Origin: Deferribacteres bacterium
GTDB taxonomy: Bacteria > Zhuqueibacterota > Zhuqueibacteria > Zhuqueibacterales > Geothermadaptataceae
Reading direction: 5' to 3'
DNA: 64,000 nucleotides
Assembly: GCA_020633655.1 (NCBI GenBank)
Contig: JACKDF010000004.1
Coordinates: forward strand, 503,072 to 567,071
A program made the translations under genes and the position numbers. Below the pieces are notes generated by a model. That model saw only the letters and a program-made list of their open reading frames with translations, was not told the DNA's origin and ran no database searches. Positions within the stretch are counted from its first letter, which is position 1. Every line of letters starts with the position of its first letter. Below are positions 27,951 through 37,114 of the stretch, piece by piece.

Positions 27951-28206
27951 AACCACCTCCTTTGTAAAAGTGATGAAGCTTACCGCCTTTATCAATCACG
28001 TCGCAAAAATTAATTGAAAGGTTGGGCTGTGAATAGTTTTTTCTTTTTAGAAAGTATTTTTTTAAAATAAGTACTTTGTTCTGCAAAGAAGAAATAAATA
28101 GATTTCACAGAAATGCAAGTTTTTTTTGATAAAATAATGAAGTGAATTGAAAATGAGGAGAGACTAATCGCAGGATACTAGAAATTATTTCTAAACTACA
28201 ATCGTT

Positions 28207-29292
28207 TTATCTCTTGGCATAGGAATAATAAGCCGAACATGCCCCTTCGGAAGAAACCATCGTGGCGCCAAGTGGAGATTGGGGTGTGCATGATTTCCCA
28301 AATGCGGCGCATTCATTTGGTTTTTTGATGCCTTGCAGGATTAAACCACTAATGCATTCCTGAGGTTCATCTACTTCGATATTGCCCATTCCGAAAATTT
28401 TCTCAGCATCATATTCAGCATAATCATCGATTAGTTCAAAACCACTCATCGGTATCTCGCCAATACCTCGCCACTTGCGGTCCGATATTTTGAAAACTTT
28501 TTTTAATAACTCCTGAGCTGCTTTATTGCCTTCGTTGCGGGCGACACGTGAATAGGGATTCAATACTTCAGCTTTGCCATTTTCCAACTGTTTAACAACT
28601 TGCAGTATTCCTTCAAGAATATCCAACGGCTCAAAGCCGGTTACCACAATCGGTACATCGAACTCCTTTGCAATAGGTTTGTATTCCTCAATTCCCATAA
28701 TTGTACACACATGCCCGGCTGCAAGATACCCCTGTACCCGGTTTTGTGGTGAGGAGAGTAAAGCTTTCATGGCAGGTGGGACGAGAACGTGGGAAACCAG
28801 GAGTGAAAAATTCTTTAGTCCCTCACGTTTTGCCTGAAAGGCTGCCATCGCATTTATAGGTGCCGTGGTTTCAAAGCCGACAGCGAAGAAAATGATTTTT
28901 TTATCCGGATTTTCCCGGGCGATTTTCACTGCATCCAAAGGGGAATAAACGATTCGAACATCCGCGCCTTCCGATTTCACCATAAACAAATCTTTTTGCG
29001 AACCGGGGACGCGCAGCATATCACCAAACGAAGTAAAAATGATGTCTTCCTGTGCAGCAATTTCCAAAGCGCGATCAATTTTTTCCAGTGGAGTCACACA
29101 GACGGGGCAGCCGGGACCATGAACCAATTCGATTTTTTTCGGCAAAATTTGGTCAATACCATTTTTGATGATCGAATGTGTCTGCCCCCCACAAATTTCC
29201 ATGATTACCCAGGGCTTTGTCGTAACCTGATGAATTTCATCGACGATGCGACGGGCAATTCCCGGGTTACGATACTCATCCAAATATTTCAT
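28207..29292 (-). CDS. hypD: Hydrogenase maturation factor HypD
   Basis: 361 residues, the family length. It carries the HypD signatures: MEICGGQTHSI with the catalytic Cys, GPGCPVC, and the C-terminal 4Fe-4S cysteines in the ECISGLILQG and EGACSAYY region. With HypC it forms the scaffold where the Fe(CN)2CO unit is built before transfer to the large subunit. The start codon overlaps the hypC stop by 4 bases (ATGA), implying translational coupling. It is the last gene of the leftward hyp operon. Confidence 0.97.
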   Translation of the reverse strand: MKYLDEYRNPGIARRIVDEIHQVTTKPWVIMEICGGQTHSIIKNGIDQILPKKIELVHGPGCPVCVTPLEKIDRALEIAAQEDIIFTSFGDMLRVPGSQKDLFMVKSEGADVRIVYSPLDAVKIARENPDKKIIFFAVGFETTAPINAMAAFQAKREGLKNFSLLVSHVLVPPAMKALLSSPQNRVQGYLAAGHVCTIMGIEEYKPIAKEFDVPIVVTGFEPLDILEGILQVVKQLENGKAEVLNPYSRVARNEGNKAAQELLKKVFKISDRKWRGIGEIPMSGFELIDDYAEYDAEKIFGMGNIEVDEPQECISGLILQGIKKPNECAAFGKSCTPQSPLGATMVSSEGACSAYYSYAKR

Positions 29293-29594
29293 TTTTTTGC
29301 AGTCTGATTTTTGTCGTCATGGCTTTCGTTGTGGGGTACACCAAAGATATCCAGTCCTTCCCTGGCAGCTGTTTCCACCATTTCATCCCAGAGCGCGTAT
29401 GTTTTTTGCGCTTCCTGCTCATCGATGACGCTAATTGCGAAACCAGCATGCACGACGGCGTACTGCCCAACTTTGATTTCCGGGACATATGCCAGGCACG
29501 CTGTATTGGTTGTCCCTGCATAGTCCAGTTTGCCCATTTTTAGACCGTTTTCTTCAAATGTTTCTATTACTTTTCCCGGGATTGCAAGGCACAT
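29289..29594 (-). CDS. hypC: Hydrogenase maturation chaperone HypC
   Basis: 101 residues from MCLAIPGKVIE; Cys2 is the essential iron ligand after Met removal. An upstream in-frame start at 29624 would bury this Cys and is rejected. aagaggttaat gives a ribosome site for 29594. The protein continues with DYAGTTNTACLAYVPE and VGQYAVVHAGFAIS, as in HypC/HupF. It partners HypD and the large subunit. It has a longer C-terminal tail than the usual ~80 residues. Confidence 0.95.
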   Translation of the reverse strand: MCLAIPGKVIETFEENGLKMGKLDYAGTTNTACLAYVPEIKVGQYAVVHAGFAISVIDEQEAQKTYALWDEMVETAAREGLDIFGVPHNESHDDKNQTAKK

Positions 29595-29671
29595 ATTAAC
29601 CTCTTTTCTCAATGGAATATTCAAAACTCAATTTTCTAATAAAAATCAACGCTATTTTCACCCAGGAACCT

Positions 29672-30016
29672 TCAATCTTTGATTTCTAGAAAGGCGATTT
29701 CCATTTCCATTCCTTGTTCGATTTCAATTTGACCGGATTGACAGGAGGGGCAGAAAAATGTATAATCATGAACTGCGAAATTTTGCTCACATTTTTTACA
29801 ATAGCCCTGCAATGGTATGATCTCCATCTCTAATATTGTATCTGCCAGTTCTGTGTCGATTTTTAGTGCGTTAAAGCTGAATTCGAGGGAGTCCGGCAAA
29901 ATTCCACTTAAACTGCCAATCCTTAATCCGATTTTTTCAATGTTCGACAGGTTTCTGGTTTTCTTTTCCTTTAGAACGTTTTCGAAAATCGATTGTGCGA
30001 TGGAAAGTTCGTGCAT
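29672..30016 (-). CDS. hypA: Hydrogenase nickel-incorporation protein HypA
   Basis: 114 residues. It begins MHELSIAQSI, with His2 the nickel ligand. Zinc-binding cysteines occur in YCKKCEQNF and FFCPSCQSG. It delivers nickel with HypB. Family length is normal. It lies 77 bases before hypC and 214 bases after the methyltransferase gene, so it may have its own promoter. Confidence 0.95.
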   Translation of the reverse strand: MHELSIAQSIFENVLKEKKTRNLSNIEKIGLRIGSLSGILPDSLEFSFNALKIDTELADTILEMEIIPLQGYCKKCEQNFAVHDYTFFCPSCQSGQIEIEQGMEMEIAFLEIKD

Positions 30017-30230
30017 CCGGATTCACTTTTTTATTGGACAATTTTGTCGTTTGAACATCAGGAAACGTGCAAATAAGTACTGCACTTCCTTAAGCCTGCA
30101 TAATTCATAAACGCCGGGAGATGGCAGTGGATATCGCTTTCCCATAGTTCACGTTGAGCATTGCATGAATAAAGAAGATCAGAAAATATACGATTTATTC
30201 TTCTTAATTCTCACCGTAAATCAGACAGAA

Positions 30231-30842
30231 TTATTTTGCAACACCCCAATAATTATAGCTCGCAAATTTCCATCCCGGAATATACATTGAGTCAAGTTTT
30301 TCAAAACTGAACCCACTCTCTTTTAGTAGTTCCGGTATATTTCGATTGAGCTGACACCCGCCACTGAAAATGTTCCAGATGGGATTCAAAACATTTTGCA
30401 AAGTCCGGATATGAGTTTCCGGTGCTGTCCCATGCTCTGAGAAAAACAATTTCCCACCTGGTTTGAGTACACGACGCATTTCTAGTAACGCTGCGTGTAC
30501 ATTTGGAATACTACAAAGCGTATAGGTGATGACGATCGAATCAACAGAATTGGTTCCCAATGGAATTTGTTCAGCGGAAGCGGAAAGAAACTCGAAGGGA
30601 AATGGCAATTCACCGTTTGTAATTTCGGAGCGAGCCCACATTTCAATTGAGGGATCGAGTCCCCAAATATGTGCTACTTTGTCCCGGTCATAGTGGGGGA
30701 GATTAAGTCCGGAACCAATGCCTATTTCAAGGATTTTACCTTCGGCAAAAGGTACAATTTTTTGCCTTTGCTTCGTTGCGGGACTCAAACTGCAAATTTT
30801 GTGGGTCAGATAGGGGAGAATATGCTTGTCATAAAGCTTCAT
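30231..30842 (-). CDS. Class I SAM-dependent methyltransferase (UbiE/PmtA-like) in hyp operon
   Basis: 203 residues from the ATG at 30842 (gaggatatgttaac upstream), one base after the hypE stop. It has the class I methyltransferase motifs: ILEIGIGSGLNLPHY (SAM-binding motif I), WGLDPS, ITYTLCSIPN and LKPGGKLFFSEHG. The family includes quinone and phospholipid methyltransferases. The substrate here is unknown; the tight packing behind hypE suggests it is co-expressed with the hydrogenase maturation genes. A longer frame to 30902 overlaps hypE and is not used. Confidence 0.87.
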   Translation of the reverse strand: MKLYDKHILPYLTHKICSLSPATKQRQKIVPFAEGKILEIGIGSGLNLPHYDRDKVAHIWGLDPSIEMWARSEITNGELPFPFEFLSASAEQIPLGTNSVDSIVITYTLCSIPNVHAALLEMRRVLKPGGKLFFSEHGTAPETHIRTLQNVLNPIWNIFSGGCQLNRNIPELLKESGFSFEKLDSMYIPGWKFASYNYWGVAK

Positions 30843-30843
30843 G

Positions 30844-31908
30844 TTAACATATCCTCGGTAATTGTTCACCAACCAGCATATCGACAATGCGCCAGGCACC
30901 AAGTTTTGTTTGCATACTCACCATGCCGGGTGAATCCGTTATGACATCGCCAATGATGACACTGTGCTGCCCAAGTGGATTTTGTCGCATGGCTTTCAAG
31001 ACTGATTCGGCTTTCTCACGGGCAACAATGGCGACAAGTTTTCCTTCGTTGGCAACATGCAACGGATCGATGCCAAGCATTTCACAGGCACCCGCAACCG
31101 CGGGTGTTACAGGGATGCGCTGTTCATCAAGGCGTATTCCGACTCCAGCACTTGCAGCGAACTCATTCAATGTCGCTGCGAGGCCACCGCGCGTGGGATC
31201 GCGTAAGGCGTGCACAGCTGTTCCCCCTGCGGAAAGCATTTCTGATACAAGGCTGTGTAAGGCTGCGGTATCGCTTTTTACTGTTGTTTCGAAAGAGAGC
31301 CCTTCGCGCTGGGATAAAATAGCAATGCCATGGTCTGCCAAAGTACCGCTTAAAATTACCGCATCTCCCGGCTGTATCGCTTGTGCGCTGATACTGAAGT
31401 TGTGCTCAATCAGGCCAATGCCAGCCGTATTGATGAATACTTTATCTCCCTTTCCCTTGTCGACAACTTTTGTATCCCCTGTCACAATTACAACACCCGC
31501 TTCTTTTGCTGCCCGTTGCATGCTTACGACGATACGTTTTAAATCAGTGAGGGAAAAGCCTTCCTCCAGAATAAATCCTGCGCTTAGAAAAAGGGGTTTG
31601 GCGCCACTCATGGCAATATCATTAATTGTACCATTTACAGCAAGATCACCAATGTCTCCACCAGGAAAAAATAGTGGGTCGACTACGAAGGAATCTGTGC
31701 TAAAAGCCAGTTTTGTACCCGAGATATCCAACGCAGCATGGTCATCCATTTGGTTCAGAACTGGATTATCGAAAGCCCAAAGAAAGAGCCTGGATATCAG
31801 ATCATTCATCATTTTGCCACCACTGCCGTGGCCTAGTTGAACGGTGCTGTGCTCAGTTATTGGTAAGGGGCATGAGGCTGTTATTCCATCCTGAAATATT
31901 TTTTCCAT
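30844..31908 (-). CDS. hypE: Hydrogenase maturation factor HypE (carbamoyl dehydratase)
   Basis: 354 residues. It begins with the GHGSGGKMMNDLI segment of HypE and has AIR-synthase-like ATP-binding elements (VVTGDTKVV, RDPTRGGLAATLNEFA). It ends in the diagnostic PRIC, whose C-terminal Cys receives the carbamoyl group from HypF and is dehydrated to thiocyanate. It lies 21 bases after hypF. Confidence 0.97.
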   Translation of the reverse strand: MEKIFQDGITASCPLPITEHSTVQLGHGSGGKMMNDLISRLFLWAFDNPVLNQMDDHAALDISGTKLAFSTDSFVVDPLFFPGGDIGDLAVNGTINDIAMSGAKPLFLSAGFILEEGFSLTDLKRIVVSMQRAAKEAGVVIVTGDTKVVDKGKGDKVFINTAGIGLIEHNFSISAQAIQPGDAVILSGTLADHGIAILSQREGLSFETTVKSDTAALHSLVSEMLSAGGTAVHALRDPTRGGLAATLNEFAASAGVGIRLDEQRIPVTPAVAGACEMLGIDPLHVANEGKLVAIVAREKAESVLKAMRQNPLGQHSVIIGDVITDSPGMVSMQTKLGAWRIVDMLVGEQLPRIC

Positions 31909-31929
31909 TCTTTTTCCCAGCTGAAATTA

Positions 31930-34200
31930 TTACAAACGCGCATTCGCCACAGCAATTTGACCAAGGCTCAGTCCACCGTCATTCGGAGGAACTTTTGAAT
32001 GCGTTAATACTTTAAATCCTTCACCGCGTAATCTTTCAACCAGATACTGGAAGAAGGTGAAATTCTGGTATACACCGCCGCTGAGCCCGACCTGGGCAAT
32101 GCCTGTGTCCTTTCGAGCTCGAATCGCAATGGCGATCAACATTTCTGCTAAGGATACGTGAAAGCGTGCAGCAATATTGTCGACAGGAACGTTTTGCACT
32201 TTGTCATTAACAATTTCACGGATGAGCGGGACAAAATTGAGTGCGCCGTGGTTGAGATTATAATTTATGGGGTAGGCCAGTGTACGTTGTAAATTATTTC
32301 TTACGCTCATCTCCAACTCAATGGCTGCCTGCGCCTCATAAGTGATGCTATGTCTGATGTCGAGTATGGAAGCAATGGCATCAAATAATCGGCCACAGCT
32401 CGAAGTTTTGGGGGAGTTAACTTCTTTTTCTAAAACCTGTAACAACAGATTAAGCTCGTTTGGTTTTGTCTTTTGCAAAACCGGAAGTGTCAATTTTTGC
32501 ATTGCACTCCCAAATGCATGCTGCAGATAACTGATTGCCATGCGCCAGGGATCTCTGATTGCTGCTTCTCCTCCGGGCATGGGGACTGGTTCAAACCAGG
32601 CATAGCGTGAGACATCTTTCATGTCACCGATAAGGACTTCGCCACCCCAAATCGTTTTATCCGTCCCGTAACCGGTGCCATCGAGAATGATACCGATGGT
32701 TTTTCGTGTATTATCGTTTTCCGCCATAACCGATGCCAAATGCGCATGGTGATGCTGCACTTCGATCTTGGGCATTAGTGGCTGCTCATAAGCCCATTTT
32801 CGTGATAAATATTCCGGGTGCATGTCACATGCGATATAATGCGGTTTAATATTGAGCAGTTTTTGCATATGTGTAATACTATTTTTGAAAAACTGAATCG
32901 CTTCCGGATTATCCAGGTCGCCGATATGCTGGCTGAGTACAACTTTGTTGCCATTACTCAGCGCTACAGTATTTTTTAATTCAGCGCCCACAGCAAGGAT
33001 GGGTGCTTTGATTTTGTTGTTCAGAATGATTGGCGCTGGTACGTAGCCACGCGAGCGGCGCAGAATACGTTGATGCCCAGCAGAAACCGCAATGATTGAA
33101 TCGTCGCACCGCTGCAGAATCTCCCGGTTGTGAATAAGAAAATAGTCCGCCAGAGGGGCGAGGTAATCAAATGCCTGCTGGTTGCTGGTGACGATTGGTT
33201 CATCGCTGTAATTGGCACTGGTCATAACCAGCACTTCGAACTCGTCGAGCATGAGCAAATGGTGCAATGGTAAATAGGGAAGCATGAAACCATAGTATTT
33301 GCTTTTGGGTGCAATTGCTTTTGGTAATTTGCTGCTGTAACGTGCCTGCAGAAGCACTATGGGCCTGGTTTGTTGCTGTAATGCCAGACGTTCACGGTGG
33401 GAAACCTGGCAGTGTTTTTCCACGATGTCGGCATTGGCTGCCATGAGTGCAAATGGTTTCTCCGCGCGCCGTTTTCGTTCCCGCAATTCTTCGATGGCTG
33501 CAGTGTTTTTCGCGTCGACTACAAGATGGTAACCGCCAAGACCACGAAGAGCCACGATTCGCCCGGTACGGAGCAGCATTTTCGTGTGCTTTACCGGATC
33601 ATTTGTATTTACTTGTCTTTTCTCACGATCGAAGAGTTGGTACTGCGGTCCGCATTTTGGACAGGCGTTTGGCTGCGCATGGAACCGGCGGTCTGCAGGA
33701 TCATGGTATTCCTTGTCGCATTCTTCACACATTTGGAATTCAATCATCGATGTGTTTACTCGATCGTATGGCGTGTCCGAGATGATGGTGAAACGTGGAC
33801 CGCAGTTCGTACAATTGAGAAAAGGATAATGAAAACGGCGGTTTCCGGGAACGAGCATTTCGCGCATACAGTCTTCACATAAACTCATATCCGGTGAGAT
33901 CAATACCGAAGAATCGCCTTTGTACTCACTTTGCATAATGATGAAACGCTCATCATTTTTGAGGGGAATTTCATTGCTGTTAAAATCAGTAATTTGTGCA
34001 AGAGGCGGCATTTCCTGACGCAATCGATTTTGAAAGTGGGTCAGGTTATCTTGCAGACCTTCCACCTCGATTGTAACCCCTTTGTTACTGTTCAGGACGG
34101 AGCCAGTAAGTTTTAATGATTTAGCTAATCGAAAGACAAACGGGCGAAAACCTACGCCCTGCACGATTCCATCAATTTGAATGAGATGCCGTTTCAACAC
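31930..34200 (-). CDS. hypF: Carbamoyltransferase HypF
   Basis: 756 residues from a GTG at 34200, with cagagga upstream. An earlier ATG at 34302 overlaps hypB by about 70 bases and adds non-conserved sequence. Domains in order: acylphosphatase (DGIVQGVGFRPFV), two zinc-finger motifs (CEDCMREM, CTNCGPRFT, CEECDKEY, CPKCGPQY), a YrdC-like domain (LRGLGGYHLVVDA), and a Kae1-like domain with HHHAHLASV and DGTGYG. It makes carbamoyl-adenylate from carbamoyl phosphate and passes it to HypE to form the CN ligands. Confidence 0.96.
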   Translation of the reverse strand: MLKRHLIQIDGIVQGVGFRPFVFRLAKSLKLTGSVLNSNKGVTIEVEGLQDNLTHFQNRLRQEMPPLAQITDFNSNEIPLKNDERFIIMQSEYKGDSSVLISPDMSLCEDCMREMLVPGNRRFHYPFLNCTNCGPRFTIISDTPYDRVNTSMIEFQMCEECDKEYHDPADRRFHAQPNACPKCGPQYQLFDREKRQVNTNDPVKHTKMLLRTGRIVALRGLGGYHLVVDAKNTAAIEELRERKRRAEKPFALMAANADIVEKHCQVSHRERLALQQQTRPIVLLQARYSSKLPKAIAPKSKYYGFMLPYLPLHHLLMLDEFEVLVMTSANYSDEPIVTSNQQAFDYLAPLADYFLIHNREILQRCDDSIIAVSAGHQRILRRSRGYVPAPIILNNKIKAPILAVGAELKNTVALSNGNKVVLSQHIGDLDNPEAIQFFKNSITHMQKLLNIKPHYIACDMHPEYLSRKWAYEQPLMPKIEVQHHHAHLASVMAENDNTRKTIGIILDGTGYGTDKTIWGGEVLIGDMKDVSRYAWFEPVPMPGGEAAIRDPWRMAISYLQHAFGSAMQKLTLPVLQKTKPNELNLLLQVLEKEVNSPKTSSCGRLFDAIASILDIRHSITYEAQAAIELEMSVRNNLQRTLAYPINYNLNHGALNFVPLIREIVNDKVQNVPVDNIAARFHVSLAEMLIAIAIRARKDTGIAQVGLSGGVYQNFTFFQYLVERLRGEGFKVLTHSKVPPNDGGLSLGQIAVANARL

Positions 34201-34234
34201 GGTGCGTTTCCTCTGAATTATTTGTGATGACTGA

Positions 34235-34903
34235 TTAACATCGTTCTTTTTTTGTTTTAATCTCTTCGAGTAGCCATTGAAACCAGCTTTCCAAACCCTC
34301 ACCTGTGCGGCAGGATGTCTCGAAAAAAATCAGGTTGGCATTGATTTGCCGGGCATTATTTTTTACTTCTGCCAGGTCAAAATCTGAAGTACCTAGAAGG
34401 TCGATTTTGTTGATCACCATAATGGAAGAGCGGCGAAACATTCCCGGGTATTTTAATGGCTTATCATGACCTTCCGTGGTACTGACAAGAGCAACTTTCA
34501 TATCTTCGCCTAAATCGTAGCTCGCAGGACATACTAGATTACCTACATTTTCAATAATCAGCAGATCAAGGTCATCGAGATTTATTTTGGGGAGAATGTT
34601 ACTGATCATTTTTGCATCAAGGTGACAAGAGCCACCGGTAACTAACGGAAAAACATTTTTTCCCCCTGCGGCAATCAAACGGTTCGCATCATTTTCAGTT
34701 TGTACATCACCCGCGATTAGTGCAATTTTTAAGCGATCACCCATAGAAGAGAGCGTTCGTTCGAGTAACGAAGTTTTACCAGAACCTGGTGAACTGACGA
34801 AATTCAAACAGAGAATACCGCGGGAATCCAATTGTTCGCGAATTTCAGCGGCAAGTTTATCATTTTCAGAGAGTACTTTTTTTTCGATTATGACTTTCTT
34901 CAT
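34235..34903 (-). CDS. hypB: Hydrogenase nickel-incorporation GTPase HypB
   Basis: 222 residues. It has a P-loop (SSPGSGKTSLLE), a metal-binding GGSCHLDA segment with the Cys-His pair at the G-domain nickel/zinc site, and the NKIDLL specificity motif. There is no N-terminal His-rich nickel store. It hydrolyses GTP to drive nickel insertion with HypA. It is first gene of the leftward hyp operon, with its promoter in the divergent region. Confidence 0.96.
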   Translation of the reverse strand: MKKVIIEKKVLSENDKLAAEIREQLDSRGILCLNFVSSPGSGKTSLLERTLSSMGDRLKIALIAGDVQTENDANRLIAAGGKNVFPLVTGGSCHLDAKMISNILPKINLDDLDLLIIENVGNLVCPASYDLGEDMKVALVSTTEGHDKPLKYPGMFRRSSIMVINKIDLLGTSDFDLAEVKNNARQINANLIFFETSCRTGEGLESWFQWLLEEIKTKKERC

Positions 34904-35486
34904 TGGATCCTCAGAATGCTTTGTAATTATAGTGCCGTATGCAACAAGCTTTGCTCGTTTGGCATCGACGATGTACTATTAATAAATAATTCGAATAAGT
35001 TTTACAACCTCTATTCCTCAAGATTTAAAAATTCTCAATTAACGAAATTACGAATTATAAATAAGCCGTCTGCAAATTTTATACTCGTATTTTGAATAAA
35101 AAATTTTAATTAAAAATAAATTTTTCTCTTCAGTTTCTGTTGCTGATAATTAATGATTTATAATAATTTAATGAAAAAAATTTTGATATAATCTGTATTG
35201 AAAAATACAGTACTTAATTAAGTAATTCTTATGAATAGGAATCAGTTCTTGATTTTGAGAGAGCCCTGAAAATCAATTCATTGTAATTCCAGTAAAAACA
35301 GTTTGGATCTGAAATTACATTGTGGTATGCGCTTTGCCAAAAGCGATATCTTAAACAAAATCAAAGCAATTATCTTCCACTTTTTGAACGACATAATTTC
35401 AAACGGAGGTGATGCGGCAAAGAGCCCAAATAAAAATTAAACAACCCAAACTGTTACTTTCAACGATTTAAAATATAAAGGGAGTT
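34904..35486. promoter_or_regulatory. Divergent promoter region between hyp genes and hydrogenase structural genes
   Basis: 583 AT-rich bases. For the rightward operon a possible promoter is TTGATA (35183-35188), a 17-base spacer and TACAGT (35206-35211). Within and next to it are two perfect palindromes given separately. Transcription from there would leave a leader of about 270 bases. An SD-like ggaggtgatg at 35405 sits too close to its ATG to be a convincing leader-peptide start (a 19-codon ORF, 35412-35471). The structural operon's own ribosome site is aaaggga before 35487. No promoter could be fixed for hypB. Confidence 0.5.
35193..35224. promoter_or_regulatory. Two abutting perfect palindromes, candidate operator
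   Basis: ctgtattgaaaaatacag (35193-35210, 7-base arms, gaaa loop) is followed immediately by tacttaattaagta (35211-35224, a fully self-complementary 14-mer). They overlap the spacer and -10 of the possible promoter. This is the position expected for a repressor or activator site controlling the hydrogenase operon. Confidence 0.45.
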
Positions 35487-36620
35487 ATGGAAACGAAAAA
35501 TCAAAAACAGCGAATTCTTCCCGCGGGAGAGTTCAATGTTTTCCTGAAAGCACTTCATGAGGCAGGCTATGAAACGATTGGCCCTACCTTACAGGATCGT
35601 GCCATCGTGTATGATAAAATTTCATCCACTTCCGATTTGCCCGTTGGTTGGTCCGACGAACAGTCTGCAGGTTTTTACCGTGTTTATCGAACCGAAAGTC
35701 CTTTGCTCTTCGATTACAATGTTGGACCTCATTCCTGGAAAAAATATTTGCATCTACCTAATCTGCTTTTGTGGAAAGCAAAAACAAATGGTGGAGGATT
35801 CAGTTTTATTGAGGATGATAAATCCGTTGGAAAACAAGCATTTCTCGGTGTCCGGGCCTGCGAAGTCGCGGCGATTCGCAAACAGGATAAAATTTTCCTT
35901 GAAAGCGAATTCATTGACTCGGCTTATAAAAAACGTCGTGAAAATACTTTCATTATCGCGGTGAATTGCACAAAAGCTGGCGCGAATTGTTTTTGTACTT
36001 CAATGAATACTGGACCCTATGCGCATTCCGGATTTGATCTCGCTCTCACCGAAATTATTGATGGCAACCGTCATTTCTTCTTTGTTGAAATTGGTAGTGC
36101 AACAGCCGAAATAGTCATGAACAAGATGCCGGAACTGGAATTAGCCTCCAGACATGATTCTACTTTGGTACAAAACAATATGCGTGAAGTCAGTTATGCA
36201 ATGGGTAAATCGATTGAAACAACTGATATTCAGCGACTTTTTTACGACAATTATGACAGCAATATTTGGGAAGAAATCGCGAACAGGTGTATGAATTGTG
36301 CAAATTGCACTATGGTTTGCCCTACATGCTTTTGTACAACGGTTGAGGATGTGACAAACCTTACCGGAACAGAAGCAGAACGCTGGCGTCGATGGGATTC
36401 CTGCTTCACTATGGATTTTTCTTATATCCATGGCGGCAGTGTACGCCCCTCCGGCTCCAACCGATTTCGTCATTGGATTACTCATAAATTTGCGACCTGG
36501 CATGACCAGTTTGATGAATCAGGATGCGTTGGCTGTGGTCGCTGCATAACATGGTGCCCTGTTGGAATCGACGTGACCAAAGAAATCAAATCGTTGCAAA
36601 AATCCAAAGCAACCGTATAA
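35487..36620 (+). CDS. Group 3b [NiFe] hydrogenase iron-sulfur (beta) subunit
   Basis: 377 residues. It has two C-terminal 4Fe-4S motifs, CMNCANCTMVCPTCFCTT and CVGCGRCITWCPVGIDV, after an N-terminal domain with CEVAAIRKQD and CTKAGANCFC cysteines. This is the SHI/HydB (sulfhydrogenase beta, AsrA-like) layout. It relays electrons between the hydrogenase dimer and the flavin subunit. First gene of the rightward operon, with aaaggga before the ATG. Confidence 0.93.
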   Translation: METKNQKQRILPAGEFNVFLKALHEAGYETIGPTLQDRAIVYDKISSTSDLPVGWSDEQSAGFYRVYRTESPLLFDYNVGPHSWKKYLHLPNLLLWKAKTNGGGFSFIEDDKSVGKQAFLGVRACEVAAIRKQDKIFLESEFIDSAYKKRRENTFIIAVNCTKAGANCFCTSMNTGPYAHSGFDLALTEIIDGNRHFFFVEIGSATAEIVMNKMPELELASRHDSTLVQNNMREVSYAMGKSIETTDIQRLFYDNYDSNIWEEIANRCMNCANCTMVCPTCFCTTVEDVTNLTGTEAERWRRWDSCFTMDFSYIHGGSVRPSGSNRFRHWITHKFATWHDQFDESGCVGCGRCITWCPVGIDVTKEIKSLQKSKATV

Positions 36621-36641
36621 CATTCAGAAGGAGTGTGATTT

Positions 36642-37103
36642 ATGGAAACATTGGAGAGATTTTTAGCAGAACATAAGTTTCTAGAAAATATGAAACCTGA
36701 ATTTATTGAGCAAATTGTTGGCTGTGCTTCAAATGTTCATTTTCCAGCAGGTGAAGTCATTTGCAGGGAAGGGCGTGATGCCGACAAATTTTATTTTATT
36801 CGTGAGGGAAAAGTGGCGCTCGATATTCATATGCCCCAGAAAGGATCGATTTCAATCATGACCCTGGAGAAAGATTCAGTTTTAGGTTGGTCATGGCTGT
36901 TCCCGCCATATCGCTGGCAATTTAATGCCCGGGCAAAAACAGATATTCATGCAATCGCCGTTGAAGGTGCTTGCCTGCGAGCCAAGTGCTTTAATGATCA
37001 TGAATTTGGCTATGATATTTTACAACGCTTCTCACAAATCCTCGCTGAGCGACTGCAATCCACGCGGTTGCAATTGATGGATGTCTACAGCGCAAACGGT
37101 TGA
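36642..37103 (+). CDS. Cyclic-nucleotide-binding domain protein, no DNA-binding domain
   Basis: 153 residues. It is a Crp-type CNMP-binding beta-barrel (FPAGEVICREGRDADKFYFI, REGKVALDI) ending with the long C-helix (ILQRFSQILAERLQSTRLQL). There is no helix-turn-helix after it, so it is not a transcription factor. Stand-alone domains of this kind occur inside group 3b hydrogenase operons and may be a regulatory or structural partner. The canonical phosphate-binding RSAA-type signature is not seen (region FNARAKTDI), so ligand binding is uncertain. It lies 21 bases after the beta subunit; its stop lies just before the next start. Confidence 0.88.
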   Translation: METLERFLAEHKFLENMKPEFIEQIVGCASNVHFPAGEVICREGRDADKFYFIREGKVALDIHMPQKGSISIMTLEKDSVLGWSWLFPPYRWQFNARAKTDIHAIAVEGACLRAKCFNDHEFGYDILQRFSQILAERLQSTRLQLMDVYSANG

Positions 37104-37114
37104 AAGGAAGCAAA

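Noticed and set aside
30887..31840. 317-codon plus-strand ORF opposite hypE
   Set aside because: Shadow frame of hypE; low-complexity Ser/Pro-rich translation typical of antisense reading.
35412..35471. 19-codon ORF with ggaggtg directly before its ATG in the hydrogenase leader
   Set aside because: The SD core is only two bases from the ATG, too close for normal initiation; no attenuator hairpin follows it.
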